The position numbers and the translations under genes were made by a program. This document shows, piece by piece, positions 25,950-37,397 of a stretch of 64,000 nt of DNA; positions within the stretch are counted from its first letter, which is position 1; the number at the start of each line of letters is the position of its first letter. The notes beneath the pieces are model-generated. The model saw only the letters and a program-made list of their open reading frames with translations. It did not search any database and was not told where the DNA came from. Source of the stretch: Thermobispora bispora DSM 43833 (GTDB lineage Bacteria; Actinomycetota; Actinomycetes; Streptosporangiales; Streptosporangiaceae); the NCBI RefSeq assembly GCF_000092645.1, contig NC_014165.1:1488001-1552000 (forward strand), written 5' to 3'.

Positions 25950-27890
25950 TCAGTGCCAGATAGTGATCTTGGTCCCCGGCGGCTGCTGCCCGCCCGGGTT
26001 GACCGCGACCACCCGGTCGGTGCCGAACAGCTTGCGGACGTGCACCTTGAACCCGGCGGCGCGCAGCTCGTGGACGGCGTCGCGGACGTTCTTGTACCGC
26101 ACGTCGGGGACCTGGACGAGGTTGGGCGGCTGCTCTCCAGGGGCGACCTCGATCTCCCACGGCCAGCGCCAGCCGTGCTCCGGGCCCTTGGAGACCGTGA
26201 GGTTGACGGTCGCGCCCGCGTCCACCTCGGCGCCGCCGGCGGGGTGCTGGGCGATCACCGTGCCGGGCGGGGTGTCGTCGGTCACCTCGACGACCTGGAC
26301 GTTGAAGCCCTTCTCCCGGAGGAACTGCTCGGCCTGCTCCCGGGTCATGTCGGTGACGTTCGGCATGAGCAGCCCGGCGCTGATCACCAGGTTGACCTTG
26401 CCGCCCTTGCGCACCCGCGTGCCGACCTCCGGATTGGTCCGGATGACCTGGCCGCGCGGGACGGTCTCGCTCGGCAGCTTGCTCACGCGCCCGACGGTGA
26501 GCCCCACTTCGGCGATCTTCGCCCGGGCGTCGGCCTCGCTGAGGTTGACCACCTTGGGCACCGGGATCGTCTCCGGGCCCCCGGACGGGATCAGGGTGAG
26601 GAGCGAGCCCCGGACCACCTCCGCGCCCGCCCCCGGCTCGGTGTCGAGCACCCGGTCCTTCTCGATCTTGTCGTCGAACCTGGGCTCACCGATCTTCACC
26701 TCGAAGCCGGCCCGCTGGGCGATCTGCCGGGCGACCACGATGTTCTGGCCGCGCAGGTCGGGCACCTTGACGTAGCGGCCCTGGGAGAACCACCACGCGC
26801 TGAACGCGATCCCGGCGAGCATCAGCAGGGTGAGCGCGCCGATGAACCAGATGGCCGGCCGCGGGCCGCGCCGCGCCCGGGGCTCCGCCGTGCCCGGGCT
26901 GGTGAGCAGCTCCACCTGCGGCTGGATCATCGTCTCGGCGAGCCGCTCCTCCCGCTCCGGGACCGGGTCGAGGTCCTCGGCCTGGTGGACGGCGGTGGCG
27001 GTCACCGAGCCCGGCGGGGGAGTGGGGTGCGCGGCGCCCCCCTGGGTGAGCCCGCGGTGCACCTCGACCGCGGCCACGAGCATCGCCGTGGCGTCGCGGG
27101 GGCGCCGGTCCGGGTCGCGATCGGTCGCGGAGCGCACGAGCGCGTCCACGGAGGCCGGAATGCCCGGGACGACCGACGAGGGCGCGGGCACGTTCTCGTG
27201 CACGTGCCGGTAGGCGATCGACATCGCGGTCTCGCCCGCGTACGGCTGCCGCCCGGTGAGCAGCTCGAAGAGCATGATGCCCACGGCGTAGACGTCGCTG
27301 CGGGCGTCGGCCGTGCCCGTGGTGACCTGCTCCGGCGACATGTAGCCGATCGTGCCGATCATCGTGCCGGTGCGGGTGAGGTGGCCGCCGTGGATGGCGC
27401 GGGCCAGCCCGAAGTCCACCACCTTCACCCGGCCGTCGTCGGCGATCAGCACGTTCTCGGGCTTGATGTCCCGGTGGATCAGCCCGGCCTGGTGGGCGGC
27501 GCCGAGGGCGGCCAGCACGGGGATGACGATCTCCAGCGCCTCGCGCACCGGCAGGCGGCCCCGGGCGCGCAGCACCTCGCGCAGGCTCCTCCCGGGGATG
27601 TACTCCATCGAGAGGTAGACGTGCGTCCCGTCGGTGCCCTGGTCGAAGACCTGCACGATGTTCGGGTGCGAAAGGCGGGCCACCGACTTCGCCTCGCCGA
27701 TGAACCGCTGCACGAACTGGGGGTCCTCGGCCAGCGACGGGTGCATCACCTTGACGGCGACCGTGCGCTCGAGCCGGACGTCCAGAGCCAGGTAGACGGA
27801 GGCCATGCCGCCCCGGGCGATCCGGGACTCGACGCGGTAGCGCCCATCGAGCAGCCGCCCAATGAGCGGATCGGTTAGCGTCGTGTCCAC
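25950..27890 (-). CDS. pknL: PASTA-domain Ser/Thr protein kinase, PknL-like
   Basis: About 646 residues. The kinase domain (about 15-275) has RIARGGMASVYLA, VAVKVM, HRDIKPENVL, VDFGLAR and a GTIGYMSPEQ activation end. A single membrane helix (WFIGALTLLMLAGIAFSAWWF) is followed by four extracellular PASTA repeats that start at VPDLRGQN, VPKVVNLS, MPNVTDMT and VPDVRYKN. Such kinases monitor cell wall synthesis. I call it PknL-like because an Rv2175c homologue, the known PknL substrate in Mycobacterium tuberculosis, and other genes of that neighbourhood lie nearby. GTG at 27890 follows TAAACT by 7 nt without a Shine-Dalgarno sequence. Confidence 0.88.
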   Translation of the reverse strand: MDTTLTDPLIGRLLDGRYRVESRIARGGMASVYLALDVRLERTVAVKVMHPSLAEDPQFVQRFIGEAKSVARLSHPNIVQVFDQGTDGTHVYLSMEYIPGRSLREVLRARGRLPVREALEIVIPVLAALGAAHQAGLIHRDIKPENVLIADDGRVKVVDFGLARAIHGGHLTRTGTMIGTIGYMSPEQVTTGTADARSDVYAVGIMLFELLTGRQPYAGETAMSIAYRHVHENVPAPSSVVPGIPASVDALVRSATDRDPDRRPRDATAMLVAAVEVHRGLTQGGAAHPTPPPGSVTATAVHQAEDLDPVPEREERLAETMIQPQVELLTSPGTAEPRARRGPRPAIWFIGALTLLMLAGIAFSAWWFSQGRYVKVPDLRGQNIVVARQIAQRAGFEVKIGEPRFDDKIEKDRVLDTEPGAGAEVVRGSLLTLIPSGGPETIPVPKVVNLSEADARAKIAEVGLTVGRVSKLPSETVPRGQVIRTNPEVGTRVRKGGKVNLVISAGLLMPNVTDMTREQAEQFLREKGFNVQVVEVTDDTPPGTVIAQHPAGGAEVDAGATVNLTVSKGPEHGWRWPWEIEVAPGEQPPNLVQVPDVRYKNVRDAVHELRAAGFKVHVRKLFGTDRVVAVNPGGQQPPGTKITIWH

Positions 27891-27985
27891 TCGCCCGAGT
27901 TTACGGGTGACGCGCGGAACGTACCGCTGGAGAAGCCCAACCGATACCTCGCCCCGGCCGGGCCCCGGCCCGCGTGATCCGGAGG

Positions 27986-30107
<2,122 letters not shown>

Positions 30108-30110
30108 TTC

Positions 30111-30200
30111 GCTCCCTTCGCCGGCATTACCCGGATCAGGTTCCTTGGCGGTCGAGAGCCTTGCGCTCTCCTCTCAGCCCGGCATGCCGAGCTCCCGCGC
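30111..30200 (-). promoter_or_regulatory. TPP riboswitch (THI element)
   Basis: On the minus strand the conserved core GGGCTGAGAGG (about 30183-30173) and the second block GAACCTGATCCGGGTAATGC (about 30145-30124), then CGGCGAAGGGAGC, match the thiamine pyrophosphate aptamer. The 3' strand of P1 overlaps the thiO ribosome site. Binding of TPP should hide it and lower thiOSG translation. The ends are approximate. Confidence 0.95.
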
Positions 30201-30333
30201 GTCTCCACAATCAGCCTAATCCCGGGACACTCGGCCACGCACTGGGGCATTCCGTAGACGCGGGTGTGGCGTACTCAACTCGTTATCCGGCGCCGGATGG
30301 CGGGCTCCCCGGTCGGCAATCTATGTTCGGGTT

Positions 30334-31512
30334 GTGGATCACGTGGTGGTGGTGGGCGGCGGCCTGGCCGGTGTGCGCAGCGTGGAGGCGCTGCGGGCCC
30401 GCGGGTTCGCCGGGCTGATCACGCTCATCGGTGAGGAACGGCATCGCCCCTACGACCGGCCGCCGCTGTCCAAGGCGGTCCTGGCGGGCGAGACGGACTC
30501 GACCGCGGTCGACTCCGACCTCGACGCGCTCGACGTCACGGTGCGCCTCGGCACGGCCGCCAAGGGGCTGCGCGACGGCGTCCTGGAGACGACCGAGGGC
30601 GAGATCGAGTACGACGGGCTGGTCATCGCGACCGGCGCCACCCCGATCCGGCTGCGCGGCGAGGGCAGGCAGTACGTGCTGCGCACCATCGACGACGCCC
30701 GCGCGCTGCGCGAACGGCTCACGCCCGGCACCCGGGTGGCCGTGATCGGCGCGGGCTGGATCGGCGCGGAGGTGGCGACGGCGGCGGCGCGGGCCGGATG
30801 CGCGGTCACGGTGATCGAGGCGGCCGAGGCGCCGCTGGCGGGCGCGCTCGGCCCCGAGGTCGGCGCGTACACGATCCCGTGGTACGCCGAGGCCGGGGTG
30901 GAGCTGCGGCTGGGCGCACCGGTCGGCAGCGTCGACCCCGATGGGATCACGCTCATGTCCGGTACCCGGGTGCGGGCCGACGTGGTGGTGACCGGCATCG
31001 GGGTGCGCCCGGCCGTCGACTGGCTGAAGGGGTCGGGCGTCGCGGTCGACAACGGCGTGCTCGTGGACGAGCACCTGCGGAGCACCCTGCCCAACGTGGT
31101 CGCGGTCGGCGACTGCGCCAACTGGTGGTCGCGCCGGTACGGCCGGCGCATGCGCGTCGAGCACTGGGACACGGCCATCTCCGCCCCGGACACCGCGGCG
31201 GCGACCCTGCTGGGCGAGGACGCGGTCTACGATCCCGTGCCCTACTTCTGGTCGGAGCAGTTCGGCCGGATGGTGCAGTTCGCCGGCGACCGGATCGGGG
31301 CGGAGCGGACGCTGCTCCGCGGCGACCCCCGCACCGACGCCAAGTGGGCGGTGTGCTGGCTCACCGCCGAGGACCGGCTCGCCGCGATCCTCACCGTCGA
31401 CCGGCCGCGCGACGTGGTGCAGGGCCGCCGGATAGCCGAGCGCGGGCAGCGGCTCGACCCGCGGCGGCTGACCGATCCGTCGGTCCCGCTCCGCGACTGC
31501 GTCAAGGAATGA
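30334..31512 (+). CDS. FAD/NAD(P)-dependent ferredoxin reductase-like oxidoreductase
   Basis: 392 residues. There are two Rossmann motifs: VVVVGGGLAGVRSVEALRARG at the N-terminus for FAD and VAVIGAGWIGAEVATAAARAG near residue 132 for NAD(P)H. The second FAD motif is VVAVGDCANW, and a C-terminal reductase domain carries WSEQFG. This matches the rubredoxin/ferredoxin reductase group (BphA4-like) that feeds electrons to P450 or dioxygenase ferredoxins; the partner is not in the window. GTG at 30334 is preceded by TATGTT (30322-30327), 6 nt away, with no Shine-Dalgarno sequence. It diverges from thiO. Confidence 0.88.
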   Translation: MDHVVVVGGGLAGVRSVEALRARGFAGLITLIGEERHRPYDRPPLSKAVLAGETDSTAVDSDLDALDVTVRLGTAAKGLRDGVLETTEGEIEYDGLVIATGATPIRLRGEGRQYVLRTIDDARALRERLTPGTRVAVIGAGWIGAEVATAAARAGCAVTVIEAAEAPLAGALGPEVGAYTIPWYAEAGVELRLGAPVGSVDPDGITLMSGTRVRADVVVTGIGVRPAVDWLKGSGVAVDNGVLVDEHLRSTLPNVVAVGDCANWWSRRYGRRMRVEHWDTAISAPDTAAATLLGEDAVYDPVPYFWSEQFGRMVQFAGDRIGAERTLLRGDPRTDAKWAVCWLTAEDRLAAILTVDRPRDVVQGRRIAERGQRLDPRRLTDPSVPLRDCVKE

Positions 31513-31600
31513 CCGGGGCCGGGCGGCGTTCCCGCGGGCTGCCTCCCGGGGCACTCATCAGGGTGTTTTCGGACGGCGCGCCTGTGGTAATGGTGATTGC

Positions 31601-31978
31601 GTGACGCTAGCTGTTACGCAGATCGACCCGGAGACCGAGCGGCTCGTGGCCGAGTGGATCTCGCTCTCCGAGGCCGCGAAGCGGCTGAAGGTCTCGGTCG
31701 GCCGGGTCAAGCAGCTGATCCACGACCACAAGCTGGTGGGCGTCCGGCGGAGCGGCGAGAGCGAGCCGCAGATCCCCGCGATCTTCATCGCCGGCGGCGA
31801 GGTGCTGAAGGGCCTGCCCGGGACGCTCACCCTGCTCGCCGACGCCGGTTACAACCCGGTCGAGTCGATCCGCTGGCTGTTCACCCCGGACGACTCCCTG
31901 CCCGGGACGCCGATCGAGGCGATCGCCGCGGGACGGCACACCGAGGTCAAGCGGCGGGCGCAGGCGCTCGGGTTCTGA
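31601..31978 (+). CDS. Rv2175c-family winged-helix DNA-binding protein
   Basis: 125 residues. The N-terminal winged helix (WISLSEAAKRLKVSVGRVKQLI) and the C-terminal part IPAIFIAGGEVLKGLPGTLT, NPVESIRWLFTPDDSLPG and VKRRAQAL match Rv2175c of M. tuberculosis. There it is a DNA-binding protein that the kinase PknL phosphorylates on an N-terminal Thr, which abolishes DNA binding. Here Thr residues at positions 2, 6 and 12 are candidates. A PknL-like kinase lies 3.7 kb upstream in opposite orientation. GTG at 31601 has a weak TAATGG hexamer 7 nt before it and no clear ribosome site. Confidence 0.85.
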   Translation: MTLAVTQIDPETERLVAEWISLSEAAKRLKVSVGRVKQLIHDHKLVGVRRSGESEPQIPAIFIAGGEVLKGLPGTLTLLADAGYNPVESIRWLFTPDDSLPGTPIEAIAAGRHTEVKRRAQALGF

Positions 31979-32021
31979 CCCCGGGTACCCGGCGGCCCGC
32001 CGGTGATGGCATTGTGGTCGG

Positions 32022-32687
32022 GTGATCGGTACCGATAACGGCACCCGGCGTGAGCGGCTCGCCCGGGCCAGGCTCTACCTGTGCACCGACGGCCGGCGGG
32101 ACCGCGGCGACCTCGAGGAGTTCCTCGACGCGGTCCTGGCGAACGGCGTGGACATCGTCCAGCTCAGGGAGAAGGGCCTGGAGGCCCGCGAGGAGCTGGA
32201 GCTGCTCGAGATCTTCCGTGCGGCCTGTGACCGGCACGGGGCGCTGCTCGCGGTGAACGACCGGGCCGACATCGCCTATGCCGCCCGGCCGGACATCCTC
32301 CACCTCGGCCAGAACGACCTCCCGGTCGCGGTGGCCCGGGAGATCCTCGGACCGGACATCCTCATCGGCAGGTCCACGCACTCACCCGAGCAGGCGTCGG
32401 CGGCGGCCGCGGAGCCCGGCGTCGACTACTTCTGCTGCGGCCCGATCTGGCCCACCCCGACCAAGCCCGGCCGCCCGGCGGCCGGTCCGGAGCTGATCCG
32501 GTACGCCTCCGGGCTCGGCACGCAACGCCCCTGGTTCGGCATCGGCGGCATCGACCTGAACAACCTCGACGAGGTCATCGGGTACGGGGTCCGCCGGGTC
32601 GTCGTGGTCCGCGCGATCACCGAGGCCGACGACCCGGGGGAGGCGGCCGCCCGGTTCCGCGACCGGCTGCGGGCCGTCCCGCTCTGA
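32022..32687 (+). CDS. thiE: thiamine phosphate synthase
   Basis: 221 residues. TIM-barrel motifs are [76 protein letters not shown] (diphosphate loop) and [16 protein letters not shown]. ThiE couples hydroxymethylpyrimidine pyrophosphate and thiazole phosphate to thiamine phosphate. It is not within the riboswitch operon; a CATTGT hexamer ends 6 nt before GTG 32022, suggesting its own leaderless message. No TPP aptamer precedes it. Confidence 0.94.
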   Translation: MIGTDNGTRRERLARARLYLCTDGRRDRGDLEEFLDAVLANGVDIVQLREKGLEAREELELLEIFRAACDRHGALLAVNDRADIAYAARPDILHLGQNDLPVAVAREILGPDILIGRSTHSPEQASAAAAEPGVDYFCCGPIWPTPTKPGRPAAGPELIRYASGLGTQRPWFGIGGIDLNNLDEVIGYGVRRVVVVRAITEADDPGEAAARFRDRLRAVPL

Positions 32688-33042
32688 CCCGTAAGGCCCG
32701 GCCGCGACCGGCGGCCGCGGTCTTCGCGCCGTGAGCCACGAGGCCGGGCCGTGACCGGCTGTGGTCTCTTCACTATGAGGCGCGGGGCCCGGACGCGACC
32801 GGCTGCGCGCGGCACTCGCCGGCTCGCGAGGGCGCGCGCCGGTCCGCCGGGCCCGCCCGTCGCGGCCCGCGGGCCAGGGTCCCGATCACGCCTCGCGGAT
32901 CAGGCCCAGGCCGGGCGTCTTCGCGCTCGCTGGGCCGGGAGCGCCGGGCCGGGCGTCCACCGCGGTCCGCGGATCCGGGGAGCGCCGGCCGGGTGCCCGT
33001 CGCGTCGGGTGGGCGGCCCGCGCCGCCCGGAGGCGCAGGCGC
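32688..33042. other. gene-free spacer between convergent thiE and polyprenyl synthase genes
   Basis: 355 nt, very G/C-rich. All open frames are Arg/Pro/Ala-rich. I see only weak dyads after thiE and no RNA gene or repeat. Confidence 0.5.
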
Positions 33043-34119
33043 TCAGGTGCGCCGCGTGGTCGCCGCGACCGCGAGCGCGGCCAGGGCGGAGCGGGCGCTC
33101 TCGTCGATGATGGGCGCCTCCTGGAGCGCGTGCAGCGCCTCGTCGAGGTAGCGCTTGATCATCTCCTCGCACGCGGCGAGCGCGCCCGTCTCCTCGATGA
33201 TCGTCCGGAGCGTGGCCACGCCCTCGGCGTCGAGATCGGGGTTGCCGAGCAGCTTGCGGACCACCTCCGCCTGCTCCGGCGTCGCCTGGGCGAGGGTGCG
33301 GGCGATGAGCATGGTGCGCTTGCCCTCGCGCAGGTCGTCCCCGGCGGGCTTGCCGGTCTCGGCCGGGTCGCCGAAGACCCCGAGGATGTCGTCGCGGAGC
33401 TGGAACGCGATCCCCACCCGCTGGCCGTACTGCGCGCAGAGGGTGTCGATCCACGGGAGCCGGCTCTGGGCGGCGAGGAGCAGCCCGAGCCGGAGCGGCT
33501 GCTCGACCGAGTACTTGCCGCTCTTGTAGAGCGCCACCCGGAGCGCGCTGTCGAACGTGCCCTCGCCCTGCGCCTGCTCCAGCAGGTCGAGGTACTGCCC
33601 GCACATGAGCTCGGTGAGCATGTGGTCGTGGACCGGCTGGGCGACGGCGAGCGCCTCGGCCGGCAGGCCGCTGGTGCGCCACATCTCACCGGCCCAGACC
33701 AGGAGCAGGTTGCCGAGGAGCACCGCGGCGTTCTCCCCGAACTGCGCGGCCGAGCCGTGCCAGCGGGACTCCAGGTGCATGCGCTCGAACCGGCGGTGCG
33801 CCGACGGCATGCCCCGGCGCACGTCGCTCGCGTCCATCACGTCGTCGTGGATGAGGGCGCTCGCCTGGAGCAGCTCCAGCGAGGCGGCCGCGTTGTACAG
33901 GCGGGCGTCGTCGGATCCTCCCCCCGCCGCTCGCCACCCCCAGTAGCAGAAGGCGGGGCGGAGCCGTTTGCCACCGGACAGGAAGGCCTCGGCGGCGTCC
34001 AGGAGCGTGGCCAGCTGCGGGTCGTCGAAGAACAGCGGCCGCTGGCGGTCGAGGAACCGCCGGATCGAACGGTCCACCTCAGGTCGGACGACGTCGAGCG
34101 GAGCGGCGGAAGTGGTCAT
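33043..34119 (-). CDS. polyprenyl diphosphate synthase (geranylgeranyl type)
   Basis: 358 residues. Prenyltransferase motifs are [14 protein letters not shown], the first Asp-rich motif [20 protein letters not shown] (DDxxD), AGEMW, a QYLD block and the second [12 protein letters not shown]. It elongates isoprenoid diphosphates for quinones, carotenoids or membrane lipids; chain length is unknown. It resembles mycobacterial IdsA2, which neighbours Rv2175c and pknL there too. I choose ATG 34119; TACTCT (34127-34132) ends 7 nt before it and no Shine-Dalgarno is seen, so a leaderless message is likely. The upstream extension to 34254 is antisense to metF leader DNA. Confidence 0.9.
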   Translation of the reverse strand: MTTSAAPLDVVRPEVDRSIRRFLDRQRPLFFDDPQLATLLDAAEAFLSGGKRLRPAFCYWGWRAAGGGSDDARLYNAAASLELLQASALIHDDVMDASDVRRGMPSAHRRFERMHLESRWHGSAAQFGENAAVLLGNLLLVWAGEMWRTSGLPAEALAVAQPVHDHMLTELMCGQYLDLLEQAQGEGTFDSALRVALYKSGKYSVEQPLRLGLLLAAQSRLPWIDTLCAQYGQRVGIAFQLRDDILGVFGDPAETGKPAGDDLREGKRTMLIARTLAQATPEQAEVVRKLLGNPDLDAEGVATLRTIIEETGALAACEEMIKRYLDEALHALQEAPIIDESARSALAALAVAATTRRT

Positions 34120-34246
34120 GAACACGAGAGTAGCTGCCGCATTCCTGATTACCAGGGGGCATATCCCCCAAATCGGTCGGGGCGGATTCCGGTGCCCGCA
34201 TGCTGGAACACGACCTCGGTGGATCACGGGCGGGAGGGGTACCCTA

Positions 34247-35173
34247 ATGACCATGACTCTCGGTCTGCCCTCCCGGCTGCCCGATCGCGCCCCGACGGTG
34301 CGCGAGCTGCTCGCGGCGGGGGAGCGGTCGTTCTCCTTCGAGTTCTTCCCGCCGAAGACCGGCGAGGGGGAGCGGCAGCTCTGGCGGGCGATCCGGGAGG
34401 TGGAGGCGCTCCGGCCGACCTTCGTCTCCGTGACCTACGGCGCGGGCGGCAGCACCCGCGACCGGACCGTGGAGATCGTCGAGCGGCTGGCGCGCGAGAC
34501 GACCCTCACGCCGGTGGCGCACTGCACCGCGGTCAACCACTCGGTGCGGGAGCTGCGGCACCTGATCGGGAGGTTCGCCGACGCCGGGGTGCGGAACATG
34601 CTCGCGCTCCGCGGCGACCCGCCCGGTGACCCGCTGGGCGAATGGGTCAAGCATCCCGAAGGGCTGGAGTACGCCGAGGAGCTGGTCCGGCTGATCCGCC
34701 AGTCCGGGGAGTTCTGCGTCGGGGTCGCCGCCTTCCCGAACAAGCACCCGCGGTCCCCGAGCATCGAGTCGGACACCGAGTACTTCGTGCGCAAGTGCCG
34801 GGCCGGCGCGGACTTCGCCATCACCCAGATGTTCTTCCGCGCCGAGGACTACCTGCGGCTGCGGGACCGCGTGGCGGCGAAGGGCTGCGACACGCCGATC
34901 ATCCCCGGGATCATGCCGGTCACCAAGCTGAGCACGATCACCCGGTCGGAGCAGCTCTCCGGCGCGCCGTTCCCCCGGGACCTCGCCGCCCGGTTCGAGG
35001 CGGTGGCCGACGACCCCGAGGCGGTCCGCCGGCTCGGGATCGAGCACGCGATCGAGCTGTGCCGCACCCTGCTCGACGAGGGTGCGCCGGGCATCCACTT
35101 CATCACCTTCAACCGGTCGAGCGCGACCCGGGAGGTGTTCCGGGCGCTGCAGCCCGCCACCGTGGGCTCGTGA
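34247..35173 (+). CDS. metF: 5,10-methylenetetrahydrofolate reductase
   Basis: 308 residues. MetF motifs are [81 protein letters not shown] and [14 protein letters not shown]. The enzyme uses FADH2 to make 5-methyltetrahydrofolate for methionine synthesis. Two starts compete: ATG 34247 with GGGAGG 9 nt upstream, and ATG 34253 exactly 7 nt after a TACCCT hexamer (34240-34245), which would be leaderless. It is divergent from the polyprenyl synthase gene, a pairing also seen near Rv2175c in mycobacteria. Confidence 0.94.
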   Translation: MTMTLGLPSRLPDRAPTVRELLAAGERSFSFEFFPPKTGEGERQLWRAIREVEALRPTFVSVTYGAGGSTRDRTVEIVERLARETTLTPVAHCTAVNHSVRELRHLIGRFADAGVRNMLALRGDPPGDPLGEWVKHPEGLEYAEELVRLIRQSGEFCVGVAAFPNKHPRSPSIESDTEYFVRKCRAGADFAITQMFFRAEDYLRLRDRVAAKGCDTPIIPGIMPVTKLSTITRSEQLSGAPFPRDLAARFEAVADDPEAVRRLGIEHAIELCRTLLDEGAPGIHFITFNRSSATREVFRALQPATVGS

Positions 35174-35348
35174 CGCGCGCTCACCGGGTGGGCCCGGGAG
35201 GCCCGCCGTTCCGCCGCGCGCCCGTCCCGGTCTTCCCCGGCTCTGGCCGGTGCCCCGCCGGCTGCTTAAGGCCGCGTGCCGGCCGCGCGGGGTCAGTCCT
35301 TCGAACCTGATTCCGCCATCCCGGCCCGCCCGCGCCCCGCCGCGCGCG

Positions 35349-35897
35349 TCAGCCCGCGCCGGTGAGCGGCAGCCGCGCCCCGGCGATCACGTACGGCTCG
35401 GCGGTGCCGGGGAAGCGGAAGCGGGGCAGCAGGTCGACGAAGCCGGCGTCGCGGTAGAGATGGCGGGCCGCGGTAGGGGCGTCGCGGGTGGAGAGCACCG
35501 CGGTCCGCTCCGGGCGGCCCGCGCAGATCGCGTGGAGCAGGCGACGCCCGATCCCCCGGCCCTGATGGCCGGGGAGGACGTGGATCTCCGCGATCTCCAG
35601 GGCGTCGCCCAGCCACTCCGCGCAGGTCTCCTCGCCCGCGTGGTCCCGCAGCCCGCGCCAGACCACGTCATACCACCACTCCCCGGGGGCGCCGTGGAAC
35701 CCGTAGGCGAAGCCGACGACCTGCGGCGCCTCGGCGAGCAGGCAGACGAAGCCGGGCCGGCTCCCGTGGTCGCGCATGATGGACGGCCGGACGGCGAGCT
35801 GGCCGGGCGGCGGGCGCATCGCGGCCGTGTAAATCCCCAGCAGGGTGCCGAGCAGCGTGGGGAACCGGTCGGCCGTCACGTGGCGTAGCCGGACCAT
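35349..35897 (-). CDS. GNAT family N-acetyltransferase
   Basis: About 182 residues. The acetyl-CoA loop IHVLPGHQGRGIGRRLLHAI (Q/RxxGxG/A) near residue 110 and the ending RHLYRDAGFVDL define the GNAT fold. The acceptor is unknown; the DAPTAARHLYRDAGF segment is common in actinobacterial GNATs. I start at ATG 35897 because TAGGCT (35905-35910) ends 7 nt before it, fitting a leaderless message; GTG 35918 would place the -10 inside the gene. It is a single gene convergent with metF. Confidence 0.82.
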   Translation of the reverse strand: MVRLRHVTADRFPTLLGTLLGIYTAAMRPPPGQLAVRPSIMRDHGSRPGFVCLLAEAPQVVGFAYGFHGAPGEWWYDVVWRGLRDHAGEETCAEWLGDALEIAEIHVLPGHQGRGIGRRLLHAICAGRPERTAVLSTRDAPTAARHLYRDAGFVDLLPRFRFPGTAEPYVIAGARLPLTGAG

Positions 35898-35972
35898 CTG
35901 CGGCAGCCTAGCACCCACGACCGGGATGAATTCGTAAACAATGCAATTTTTCGTGACAAATAGGTCAGGTGG

Positions 35973-36449
35973 CTACTCCACGTCGGCCGGGGTCCCGCCG
36001 GTGATCCGCACCAGCTCCTCGAAGGTCGTGGGGAAGACCGTGTTCGGATGGCCGGCCGCGGCCCAGACCACCTCATGCTTGCCGAGCCAGGTGTCCACCA
36101 GCGTCCGGATCGGCGCCGGATGCCCCACCGGGGCCACCCCGCCGATGGGCTGACCGGTGTGCTCCCGCACGAACTCCGGCGTCGCCCGCCGTACCTCCCG
36201 GGCTCCGATGAGGCGGGCGATGTGGCCGGTGTCGACACGGTGGGCGCCGCTGGTGAGCACGAGCAGCGGTGCGCCGTCGGCGTCGAAGACCAGGCTGTTG
36301 GCGATCGCCCCGACATCGCAGCCGAGCGGAGCCGCGGCGGCGGCCGCGGTCCGCACCGGCTCCTCGAAGACCTTCACCTCGCCCTTGGCCCCGCGCGCGC
36401 GGAGGGCCTCGATCACCCGGACGGTGTTCGGATGCAACTTCTCAGCCAC
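35973..36449 (-). CDS. YbaK/EbsC-family aminoacyl-tRNA deacylase
   Basis: 158 residues of the YbaK/ProX trans-editing fold: an invariant Lys-containing ANSLVFDA strand is expected (here ANSLVFDADGAPLL has no Lys after Ala-Asn-Ser), GGVAPVGHP and a C-terminal AAGHPNTVFPTTFEELVRITGG. These proteins hydrolyse mischarged tRNAs such as Cys- or Ala-tRNA(Pro). The canonical catalytic Lys sits in the AKSLVF motif; here Asn replaces it, which is usual in one bacterial subgroup. GTG 36449 is preceded by TAGAGT (36456-36461), 6 nt away, so it is leaderless. Confidence 0.82.
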   Translation of the reverse strand: MAEKLHPNTVRVIEALRARGAKGEVKVFEEPVRTAAAAAAPLGCDVGAIANSLVFDADGAPLLVLTSGAHRVDTGHIARLIGAREVRRATPEFVREHTGQPIGGVAPVGHPAPIRTLVDTWLGKHEVVWAAAGHPNTVFPTTFEELVRITGGTPADVE

Positions 36450-36584
36450 TGGGTCACTCTAACCGGATGTCCCGGGCGATTGTGAAGGATCACCCCGCCA
36501 TGGCCGTACCAGGCGGATCGGCCGCCGCGCGCGGGGAACCCGGCCGGGACGGGCAGCAGGGGCGAGAGGTCTTCGGAGAGGCGG

Positions 36585-37397
36585 ATGGCGATGAGCGTTC
36601 GAGGACGACTGGCCGCGGCGTTGCTCACCGTGGGTGCCATCACGGTCACGGCCTGGGGTGCGGCGGGCCCCGCCGGCGCGGTCCCGGTGCCGGCCGCGGC
36701 GGCGGAGGCGCGGGCGCACCCCGCGGCGGCCCCCCACTACCCGCCGTTCACCGCGCCGGCCACGACGCTCCGGCTCGGCGCCAAGGGCGCGGCGGTCCGG
36801 GCGTTACAGGCCCGGCTGAAGGAGCTCGGGTACCACCCGGGCAAGATCGACGGCAGGTACGGCGGGGCCACCCAGGCCGCGGTCTGGGCCTTCCAGAAGG
36901 TCCACGGGATCAAGCCGTCCAGCACGGTCGGCCGCCGGACCTGGGCGGCGCTGGAGCGGCCCCGGGCCCCGAAGGTCCTGGTCCCGCGCGGCAGGCCGGA
37001 CCGCATCGAGGTGAACCTCACCCAGCAGATCATGGTGCTCTACAAGAAGGGCCGGCCGGTGCTGATCAGCCACATCTCGAGCGGCAGCGGCATCCCCTAC
37101 ACCGAGTACGTGGTGTGGAACGGCAAGCGGCAGCGGTTCTCCGGAAGCGCGATCACCCCCATCGGCGACTTCCGGACCACCTGGCGGGTCAGCGGCTGGC
37201 ACCGCTCCTACCTGGGCATGCTGTACAACCCGATCTTCTTCCACGGTGGCATCGCGCTCCACGGCTCGCTCTCGGTGCCGCTCTACCCGGCCTCGCACGG
37301 CTGCGTCCGGCTCCCCATGCACGTCGCGTCGATCCTGCCCCGCCTGGTGGGGAAGGGCTTCCCCGTCCACGTGCGCGGGAAGTACGTGCGCCGCTGA
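36585..37397 (+). CDS. exported L,D-transpeptidase with peptidoglycan-binding domain
   Basis: 270 residues. Residues 1-38 form a signal peptide (LAAALLTVGAITVTAWGAA, with AGA cleavage region). Residues about 60-120 form a PG_binding_1 domain (LRLGAKGAAVRALQARLKEL, IDGRYGGATQAAVWAFQ). Residues about 145-265 form a YkuD domain with the catalytic motif IALHGSL...PASHGCVRLP (His and Cys). It would make 3-3 cross-links or attach proteins to the peptidoglycan outside the membrane. ATG 36585 has GGAGAGG 5 nt upstream; ATG 36591 is an alternative. It stands alone. Confidence 0.92.
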   Translation: MAMSVRGRLAAALLTVGAITVTAWGAAGPAGAVPVPAAAAEARAHPAAAPHYPPFTAPATTLRLGAKGAAVRALQARLKELGYHPGKIDGRYGGATQAAVWAFQKVHGIKPSSTVGRRTWAALERPRAPKVLVPRGRPDRIEVNLTQQIMVLYKKGRPVLISHISSGSGIPYTEYVVWNGKRQRFSGSAITPIGDFRTTWRVSGWHRSYLGMLYNPIFFHGGIALHGSLSVPLYPASHGCVRLPMHVASILPRLVGKGFPVHVRGKYVRR

